A DNA stretch of 17,239 nucleotides. It comes from Chrysochromulina tobinii (lineage: Eukaryota > Haptophyta > Prymnesiales > Chrysochromulinaceae). The DNA is taken from the NCBI GenBank assembly GCA_001275005.1, contig JWZX01001532.1, forward strand, positions 1 through 17,239. The letters are read 5' to 3'. The notes under the pieces are model-generated. The model made no database searches, was not told the origin of the DNA, and saw only the letters and a program-made list of their open reading frames with translations. Both the position numbers and the translations under genes were made by a program. This document shows positions 5,669-12,004 of this stretch, one piece after another; the first letter of the stretch is position 1, and each line of letters opens with the position of its first letter.

Positions 5669-7710
5669 ATGCCCCGGCACGCGGGCGAAGTTCAGAATGA
5701 CGACGACGCGCTGCTACAGGTATGCGGCAGTGAGCAGATGGCCTCCAAGGTCAGGGTGCTCTGGACGGAGATGATGGAGAAGCAGAAGCTCGACGTCTCC
5801 GACCAGGGCCTGAACAACGACACGGTGCAGAAGCTCATCAAGGGCCTTCACATGTGCGCGCGTGCTGCCTGACGAACCTGAGGCAGCAAAACTGCTTGAG
5901 AAGTAGCCTGCCACGCCCGGCGACACGCACCTGGGGGGCGCGCCAACTTTCCGCTCTGGCCACGCTGCCGGACAAGAGAACAGACCCCTGCTCGTGTCCC
6001 GCGACCTCTTGCAACCTCATGCGACCTCTTGCGCGAGTGCCTGCTCGTGTCCCGCAACCTGTCTGTGACTCTCTCGCGCGAGTGCCACCTCACACCACAA
6101 GTAGTGACCCCCCTTCAACATCGCCTCGTCGCTCTCCTCGCGCACGCGTGCCACTGCAGGATGTCCAAGATCACTGGCTACTCGACAGAGCGAACCAAGC
6201 CCTTCCCCATCAAGGAGCTCGACTTCTCGCGCAACGAGATCGGCAAGGAGGGCATCGGTGCCGTGGTGCAATTCGCGCGCACGCAGGGCTCAGACGCGAC
6301 ACGCGTCGACCTCTCGCGCAACAAGCTCGACGACGCCGCCTGCCAGGAAGAAGTCACTCGGTTGGTCAAGAACTATTCCACGTTTGCCTCCAACGCCTTC
6401 ATCTCGACCCTCATCGTGTCGGGCAACCAGATCGGGCGCGCGGGTGCGTGCTGGCCTCTCCTCCAACGCCGTGCCTCCCTGTCATCGTGCGATCGTGCCG
6501 CCGCACCGCCGCGCCGCCGCACCGCCGCACTCGCCCGCCTGCGTGCCACTAACTGCCTCGGAGCGCCTCTCATCGCCTCTCATCGCACTAATTGCCTCGC
6601 ACTAATTGCCTCGGAGCGCCTCCGATCGCCTCTCATCGCAGGCGCCACGAAGCTCATCCAGTATGCGCACTGGGAGCGCGACCGTTTCAAGACCGACGCA
6701 CACCCACCGCCTCCCCTTCATCTCGACCTGAGCGACAATTGCATCATTGAGCCACAGGGGCTCCTCGACGAGCTCAAGGGCAAGCGCATCAAATTGAGCA
6801 ACAGCGCGGAGGACGCCGACGCTACGGTCATTCTGCCCAACTTTACTGAACAGCGCTCGGCGCCGCCGCCGCCACCCGACAATGGCGGCAAGGGCAAGCG
6901 ACCCGCCGGTGGCGGCGGGGCCGGTGGCGGCGGGGTCGCGGGGGGGGAGGCGGTGGGGGTGGCGGCCGTGGAGGCGGAGGCGGCGGCGGTCGCTATGGCG
7001 GCGGTGGCGGCGGAGGCGGATGCGGAGGCGGAGGCGGAGGCGACCACCGCGACGACCGCGGCGATCGCGGCGACCGCGGCGACCGTGGCGACCGCGACCG
7101 CAAGGACGACCGCAGGCGGGATGAGAGGGACGACGACCGGCATCGTCGCGAAAGTGGCGGCAATTCAGGCCGCGACGCAGACCGGAAACGTGAACGCAGC
7201 GCTGATCGCGACCGGCGTGACGATCGCGATCGACGCGAGAGCGACCGCGACCGTGATCGGCGTGAGAGCGACCGGCGCGATGATCGCGACCGGCGTGACG
7301 ACCGCGACCGGCGTGAGAGCGACCGCGACCGACGCGACAGCGACCGCGACCGACGCGACGGCGACCGCGACCGGCGCGACGACCGCGACCGCGATCGTGA
7401 CCGTGACCGCGATCGGCGCGACGACCGCGATCGGCGCGACGACCGCGATCGTCGCGACGACCGCGACCGCGATCGCCGAGACAACGATCGAGACCGCGAC
7501 CGGCGCGATGATCACCGGCGCGACGACCGGCGCGACGACCGGCGCAAAGACGACCGCAAAGATGATCGCAAAGACGATCGCAAAGACGATCGCAAGGAGG
7601 AGGAGGTGGATCGGCGCCGCGGACGGGAGCGGGATCGAGGCAAAGAGGAGGACGACGACGAGGACGATGCGGCCATGCGCCGTGCGATGGACGACGATGT
7701 CCCGCTCTGA
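5669..7710 (+). CDS. Leucine-rich-repeat protein with Gly-rich segment and Arg-Asp mixed-charge tail, three exons
   Basis: Predicted exons are 5669-5853, 6160-6443 and 6642-7710. The N-terminal half carries LRR-type segments: KLDVSDQGL, ELDFSRNEIG, RVDLSRNKLD, TLIVSGNQIG and HLDLSDNCI, like the ribonuclease-inhibitor/RanGAP type that mediates protein contacts. A Pro run (SAPPPPPD) leads to a Gly-rich stretch with RYGG (about 6890-7041). From 7042 to 7707 follow very many RD, RRD and RRES units, then KDDRKDD units and an acidic end, MDDDVPL. Arg-rich mixed-charge tails are known from splicing and nuclear-speckle proteins, so a nuclear RNA-related role is likely but inferred. The LRR frame and the RD frame differ by one base inside the Gly-rich stretch, implying a base error in an 8-G run or an extra mini-intron. 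The start may instead be the ATG at 5738. Confidence 0.75.
5854..6159 (+). other. Predicted intron 1 of the LRR-RD gene (306 nt)
   Basis: The donor is GTGCGCG after ...CTTCACAT and the acceptor is CCACTGCAG before GATGTCCAAG. The exon phases match (AT|G). The frame has a stop soon after the donor, so this is not coding. Within it, cctgctcgtgtcccgc occurs at 5987 and 6040, and gcgacctcttgc at 6001 and 6021, showing local tandem duplication. Confidence 0.65.
6444..6641 (+). other. Predicted intron 2 of the LRR-RD gene (198 nt) with duplicated branch-point region
   Basis: The donor is GTGCGTG and the acceptor TCTCATCGCAG; splicing joins NQIGRAG to ATKLIQ. It is 66 codons long without an in-frame stop. 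The 3' part is a 53-bp-offset duplication: actaa(c/t)tgcctcgg at 6548 and 6601, with a third partial copy at 6587. Each copy carries a CTAAC/CTAAT branch-point-like motif. The tctcatcgca that precedes the real AG also occurs upstream, ending in cac instead of cag. Confidence 0.72.
6896..7041 (+). repeat. Gly-codon-rich G tract with the frame change
   Basis: The plus strand consists mostly of ggc/ggt/gga codons, with an 8-G run at 6940-6947. It is within the LRR-RD coding sequence and is G-quadruplex-prone. The reading frame changes here from codon starts at positions 2 modulo 3 to positions 1 modulo 3. Confidence 0.6.
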
Positions 7711-7781
7711 GCTCGCCCTGAGCTCGCCCTGAGCTCGCCCTGAGCTCGCCCTGAGCTCGCCCTGAGCTCGCCCTGAGCTCG
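7708..7781 (+). repeat. 11-bp minisatellite beginning at the stop codon
   Basis: The unit tgagctcgccc is repeated six times exactly (7708-7773), followed by a partial seventh (tgagctcg, 7774-7781). The TGA of the first unit is the stop codon of the RD tail. Because 11 is not a multiple of 3, successive TGAs fall in all three frames. Confidence 0.92.
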
Positions 7782-8196
7782 GCGCGGGCATGTGAAGGCC
7801 AAATGGCGGGAGGAGGAGCTGCGAACAGAAAAAAAGCAGGTGAGCGATTATGGCCGAGGCATACGCGATCTTCACGAGTGCGGTCGCCGGAGTGTCCATC
7901 CAGGCAGCAGGCACCAGCGAGGAGGGACATTGCCAATGTACTACGGGGAATTGCACTTATATCTGCATGCGTGTGTGATCTGCGTTAGATCTGCGGTGTG
8001 CCGTATGCGCGACCGTGTCTTTCCCGCTCGGCTTGGAACGCGTGAAGTGGCCTCTTGGCCTGTTGGCCTGTTGGCCTCTTGGCCTCTTGGCCTCTTGGGC
8101 ACGGAAATCACGAAAGGACGAAACACGTTCACGCCTCGGTCGCCCAACCAACAAAACCGCCGCAGCGATTTCCGCGAGGTCTGAGCTCTTGAAGGG
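7711..8196. other. Intergenic region between the LRR-RD gene and the second methyltransferase
   Basis: Here are 486 bp containing the 11-bp minisatellite at the left and an 8-bp one at 8048-8095. Several open frames cross it but none has protein-like composition. It should contain the 3' UTR of the first gene and the promoter of the second. Confidence 0.5.
8048..8095 (+). repeat. 8-bp minisatellite upstream of the second methyltransferase
   Basis: Six units of tggcctct or tggcctgt (units 2 and 3 are the gt version), about 100 bp before the ATG at 8197. Confidence 0.9.
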
Positions 8197-9198
8197 ATGA
8201 TGTACGTGTCCCTGCAATGCCTACTACCGCTCTCATGCAAACCACTGCCAGCGCTGCGCAACTTCTGGGTCCTCGCAGATCCGGCACTCACTCCGACAAG
8301 CAGGCCAGCGTTCATGCGCAGCGGCGACATGGACCTTATCCAGCAAGTGCTGGACGCACACAGGGCTAAGGACGAGAGCAAACTCTCTTGCTGCTTGCAC
8401 GCGCTCGACATGCGCCCGGTGGCGGTCGAGTTCGATGAACCGGGTCAGCCTGAAGAGGAGGCCGATGGCGTGGCTGACCGGCGGCTGTTTCGGCTACCTG
8501 GCGCATCGACGGCGAGCCTGCGCACGCTCTCGTTTGAAGCTGGCGGCTTCGGCGGCTCTGTGTGGGATTGCGGCGTTGCGATGGCCATCATTCTGAGCCT
8601 GGATAGGCAGCTGGTGCGTGGGCGCCGCGTGCTCGAGCTGGGGAGCGGCTCTGGCCTCGGCGGCATTGCCAGCGCACTCGCCGGTGCTCAGTCGGTCGTC
8701 CTTTCGGACTTTGGCATCTCGGCGGGCGCATCGGAGGCCCCGACCACCGGCCTTGGCGGCCGTCACAAGTCGGCCAATCTGCAGCGTAACCTGCGCGCGA
8801 ATGCGGAGGCCTCTCGAGGCCTCTGTACGCCCGACCGGCCTGCGGGCGAGCTCTCGACAGCGGTGCTCGATTGGGAGGACTGCGCACGGCCTGGATATGA
8901 TGCAGACAAGGCAGGGTTGGGGCGCTTCGCCACGGTCATTGGTGCCGACTGCATCTATTACGAGTCGCAGTGCGAGCCGCTCGCGGCGGCCATTCGTGCA
9001 CATACGGCCGCCGACGGCGAGTGCCACCTAATGAGTCGGCCACGCGAGAGCGGGAAGCTTGCCGATGGTAGTTGGGAAGGCTTGACGACGCTCTTGGAGA
9101 TGCTCGCGGAGGCGGGCACGGTCACAAGCCGAGAGGTGACACTACTCAACAATGATGGCTCGGCCGATTTGATCCTCTCGACGTGGCGACCGCACTGA
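8197..9198 (+). CDS. Second METTL21-like (Methyltransf_16) methyltransferase, intronless
   Basis: This is a 333-residue class I SAM methyltransferase of the same superfamily as the one at 3543-4358, but clearly divergent. Landmarks: GGSVWDCGVAMA (119-130), the family's W-x-x-(A/G) region before motif I; VLELGSGSGLGG (145-156), the SAM-binding loop; VVLSDFG with Asp171 ending strand 2; NLQRNLRAN (194-202); VLDWED (223-228), the LDW motif; VIGADCIYYES (247-257), the GADxIY motif near the substrate; and ILSTWRP at the end. Residues 1-40 are not family-like. ATG at codon 40 (MRSGDMDL) is an alternative start. An unusually long loop (172-193) follows motif II. It most likely methylates a protein lysine. 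No intron is needed to read it. The 3' end converges with the minus-strand gene ending at 9652. Confidence 0.87.
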   Translation: MMYVSLQCLLPLSCKPLPALRNFWVLADPALTPTSRPAFMRSGDMDLIQQVLDAHRAKDESKLSCCLHALDMRPVAVEFDEPGQPEEEADGVADRRLFRLPGASTASLRTLSFEAGGFGGSVWDCGVAMAIILSLDRQLVRGRRVLELGSGSGLGGIASALAGAQSVVLSDFGISAGASEAPTTGLGGRHKSANLQRNLRANAEASRGLCTPDRPAGELSTAVLDWEDCARPGYDADKAGLGRFATVIGADCIYYESQCEPLAAAIRAHTAADGECHLMSRPRESGKLADGSWEGLTTLLEMLAEAGTVTSREVTLLNNDGSADLILSTWRPH

Positions 9199-9651
9199 GC
9201 CCGCATTCGTGGAGAGCGATACCGGCGTGGTCGGACGATACCGGCGTGGTCGGACGATACCGGCGTGGTCGGACGATACCGGCGTGGTCGGACGATACCG
9301 GCGTGGTCGGACGATACCGGCGTGGTCGGACGATACCGGCGTGGTCGGACGATACCGGCGTGGTCGGAGCCTCAGTGTTCTTCCGTCGTATAGACCGGAC
9401 CCGATCGTGCGAGCTGACATGAGACATGGATTCGTGTTTTATACTCACGCGTGACAAGGGCAACTTAGTTTTGTAGCGGTTCTTGTGTGTTGATACTCCG
9501 GCATCTCGCTCCGATCAACTCTACGGTCTCTTCTATGCACTTGCAGGTTATCGGTGTTCATTGTATGAAACGTTATGCGCATGTTCCCATGTTCGGTTCA
9601 ACCGAACGAGCAAGCACGAAGTACCGGGGTGTCGGGGTATGTCGAGGCTGC
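9199..9651. other. Convergent intergenic region, 453 bp
   Basis: This lies between two converging genes and should hold both 3' UTRs. The left third is a 19-bp minisatellite. The remainder is less GC-rich, with no gene visible. Confidence 0.5.
9218..9369 (+). repeat. 19-bp minisatellite, eight units
   Basis: The unit gataccggcgtggtcggac starts at 9218, 9237, 9256, 9275, 9294, 9313, 9332 and 9351 with no change except the last base of unit 8. Such homogeneity implies a recent expansion. It starts 19 bp after the methyltransferase stop codon, so it is probably in the 3' UTR. Confidence 0.95.
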
Positions 9652-11052
9652 TCACGTCCTCGTCGCTCCCGCCTTCCCCTCGGATGACGGCAGCGGGACG
9701 TCGGCGGTGCGCGGCGACAGCTGCACGTCGCGAGTTGCTGGCGCTGCGGCTCCGTTGGTCAGCAGCGTCCCGAGGGCGCGCAGGAGCACAGAAACACCAT
9801 CGAACAGTCGCGTGCTCGCCACCTCTGAGGCTGTGCGCGGCTCGTGCGGCCGATACTCGAAGAGGACGCACGCGCAGGACGGATGCGCGCCAGCCCAGGA
9901 CGACGCGCCAGCCAGGGAGGCATCGTCGACGAGGCGCCAACGCGTACGGCCGTCGAGGGCAAGGGCGGCGCCGGCCGGTATCCGGATGCGCATGGCGGCT
10001 CGGAGCGTTGGTATGCCGAGGCCAGTGGCGCCCGTCGGAGGGAGCACATCAACGAGCATGTACTGATTACGTCTCTCATCAATGAGCATGGAGGGCGGTG
10101 GTGACGGCGTTTGCACCTCGCGCGGCGGTGGCTCCGCCACCAGTGACTCAGACAGCGATGAAAGTCGGCGACGATCGGCCGGCGCTGGCGGAAGTGGGAG
10201 CAAGATGACGAGGCTGTTGGGTACAGCGAGCTGGGGCCACAGTACGGCTTGGGCTCGGCGACGGAGCTGCGCGCCGGGTGACGACGTCTGCGCCGACTCG
10301 TTGCCGTCCGCCGCTGCTGGCACCAGCAAAGCGACACGATGCAGCACCATCGGGCGACAGTGAGACTCACCGCTCGCGTGCACCGTCTCACTCCATCGCA
10401 GCGCTGGAGAGAGCAGCACAGCGCTCCACGCTCGGAGCACCGTCGCAGCCGGCCCACTACCGACGAGTGGGGACGCCTCCTCCGCCTCCTCGCCCACATC
10501 CTCGAGCAAGCCGCTTTCTCTCAGCCAATCGCGCAAGCGGCCATCCAAGCGTGCGTCGAGCTCCGCCGTGGCCTGCGCCATCAGGTCGTCGAGCGCGTCG
10601 TCGGTGGGCGCATGGAGCAGGTTGAGCGAGCTCCAGCGACCTGCCGCATTCGGCCACGGCCGTTTCGCGTGTCCGCGGAGCTGCTCGACAGCCTCTGCAC
10701 AGCCTGACAGCGAGGGCTCTTGCTGCACGGCCAAAATTGCAACAGCTCGCCGGCCGAGCTGTCTGCCTAGATTATCCAAGCGGTTCCACGAATCTGCTTG
10801 GTGGACGGTTGGGAGGCACGCCGCCGCGAGCGCGCCGAGCGTCTCCGCAGCACTTGCCGCTGCGCTCGCATCAATCCAGCGATCTTCTGCTGAGAGCACG
10901 TTCGGGAGCACGGCAATGCCTCCATGATGCAGTGCTGCCACTGAATCTTCGCTCGACGAGGTCGGCAGGAGCAGCGACTCGTCGGCGAGCAATCGCATAC
11001 CAGCGACAGCGGCGAGGGAGCCTGCGGCGGTGCGTCGGAGTAAACGCAACAT
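9652..11052 (-). CDS. Unrecognised protein with a mitochondrial-type leader
   Basis: The 466-residue frame starts at ATG 11052 (MLRLLRRTAAGSLAAVAG). It is open further upstream, but that part is unlike a protein leader. The first 20 residues are Arg-rich, amphipathic and lack acidic residues, which suggests a mitochondrial transit peptide. The body is Ala/Leu-rich and soluble. HHGGIAVLPNVLSAED (about 42-57) resembles the N-terminal strand-helix of phytanoyl-CoA-dioxygenase-like 2-oxoglutarate oxygenases. I do not see a convincing HxD...H iron triad, so I do not assign the function. Other landmarks are CRPMVLHRVALLVP near the middle, a Pro/Ser-rich segment (PPPREVQTPSPPPS), MLVDVLPPTG, and VLFEYRPHEPRT towards the C-terminus. 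No intron is required. Confidence 0.72.
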   Translation of the reverse strand: MLRLLRRTAAGSLAAVAGMRLLADESLLLPTSSSEDSVAALHHGGIAVLPNVLSAEDRWIDASAAASAAETLGALAAACLPTVHQADSWNRLDNLGRQLGRRAVAILAVQQEPSLSGCAEAVEQLRGHAKRPWPNAAGRWSSLNLLHAPTDDALDDLMAQATAELDARLDGRLRDWLRESGLLEDVGEEAEEASPLVGSGPAATVLRAWSAVLLSPALRWSETVHASGESHCRPMVLHRVALLVPAAADGNESAQTSSPGAQLRRRAQAVLWPQLAVPNSLVILLPLPPAPADRRRLSSLSESLVAEPPPREVQTPSPPPSMLIDERRNQYMLVDVLPPTGATGLGIPTLRAAMRIRIPAGAALALDGRTRWRLVDDASLAGASSWAGAHPSCACVLFEYRPHEPRTASEVASTRLFDGVSVLLRALGTLLTNGAAAPATRDVQLSPRTADVPLPSSEGKAGATRT

Positions 11053-12004
11053 CGAAGGCGAGTTTGATCGTGTTTCGAAAAAACCCCAGGACCCGACACA
11101 TTCACAGCCAATGTTTATAATTCGACACCCAAGACACCGCACATTCACACCGAGTTATGGGTGTTGCCTTCGAACCCACAAAAGGGCGGCATCCCCTTAT
11201 TTTCCCGAAGAACAGGACTGTAAGGGAGCCGTCCTGGACAGCCGTCTCCTCGCCCAATACATGTACATGTGGATCAAAGCAAACCAAAAGGAGTGATTTT
11301 GGCTTATTTTGGGCTGCGAGGCTAAACACGAATTCAAGAGGTGCCGGTCTAACGCCAAACGCCGGTTTACCGGTCGAGGTGTCCATGGTTTGGGACGTTT
11401 CTAGCGGTGACGACCCTTGAGTCATGGCTTGAGCCCTGAACGAGTGTGGGCTGTGGAAGATGTTGCGAGCGGCAGTAGAGGATTGGGATCCCGGGGGAGA
11501 TTCCCCCAGAACGTGTGGGTCGCCACTCATGCTAAAGAGAGAAGACGGTGACCAAAAAGCCCGCAATGATAACTTAGTCGCGGAAAGTATCCGTCCACCC
11601 GTCGGTCTCTCGCGTGTGGTTTGCGCGCGTCACAGAGACAGACCATACAGTGTGTCGCGCGGAGCATCTTGGTTTAGGTCGTCTGGGGTTCAACAGTACC
11701 TTAGAACCAGACCTTCTACGATGATCGTATATAGGTGAGACCAATCACCGGAATAGAGGGCCCCATGACGGGCGCCCCCGTCCGCATGGCGCCTGGCGTC
11801 GGCCCCTTTGGGATCACCGCGATCTTAACCGCGATCATGGATCACGATCTGGCGTGGGGGTTTGGCTTAGTGACTTTGGGGCCGTTCCACTCCCACGCCA
11901 GATCGTGGTCGATTCCTTTGAACCGTGCCATGCGGCTATATCTTTTATACCCAACATGTTGACGTCAGTGAAGGAGCGTACAGTTTCTACAATTATCGAA
12001 TGTC
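11053..12004. other. Intergenic region, about 950 bp, without a supportable gene
   Basis: This stretch is of lower GC and different texture from the genes. The open frames (for example plus 11460-11738 and minus 11102-11566) are short and show no recognisable motifs. It contains a palindromic tacatgtacatgt near 11257 and the strong hairpin at 11840-11910. It should include the upstream region of the 9652-11052 gene and the 3' end of the proline-rich gene. It may contain old mobile DNA. Confidence 0.4.
11840..11910. repeat. Long inverted repeat: 19-bp arms, 33-nt loop
   Basis: Arm 1 (11840-11858) and arm 2 (11892-11910) are complementary over 19 positions with one G-T mismatch. The inner 16 (cacgatctggcgtggg against cccacgccagatcgtg) are perfect. 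It could be a foldback element, a transcribed hairpin, or the 3'-end structure of the proline-rich gene that stops at 12005. Confidence 0.85.

Noticed and set aside
5720-5740. Donor-like CAG|GTATGC followed by GAGCAG as a tiny intron in LRR exon 1
   Set aside because: An intron of about 20 nt is too short to splice. It may mark an alternative start at ATG 5738 at most.
6993-7484. Minus-strand SR-rich reading frame resembling an SR splicing factor
   Set aside because: It is the exact antisense of the Arg-Asp repeat in the plus-strand gene. It has no RNA-binding domain, and the plus frame has spliced LRR exons and a sensible end.
7042-7732. Ala/Thr-rich continuation of the LRR frame
   Set aside because: Its composition (ATATAT-like) is a shadow of the RD hexamer repeats. 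The frame one base away gives a coherent RYGG-RD-acidic tail.
9218-9369. CRISPR-like array
   Set aside because: Units are directly adjacent with no variable spacers. It is a minisatellite in eukaryotic DNA. The same holds for 16844-16973.
9183-9463. Repeat-protein frames (RYRRGRTIPAWSDDTGVVG type) across the 19-bp array, both strands
   Set aside because: They exist only because the 19-bp array lacks stops. There are no flanking coding features, and the array lies in a convergent 3' region.
9652-11052. Assignment as a phytanoyl-CoA dioxygenase-like enzyme
   Set aside because: Only a short N-terminal resemblance (GIAVLPNVLSAED) is visible. The HxD...H metal triad and the Arg for 2-oxoglutarate could not be placed.
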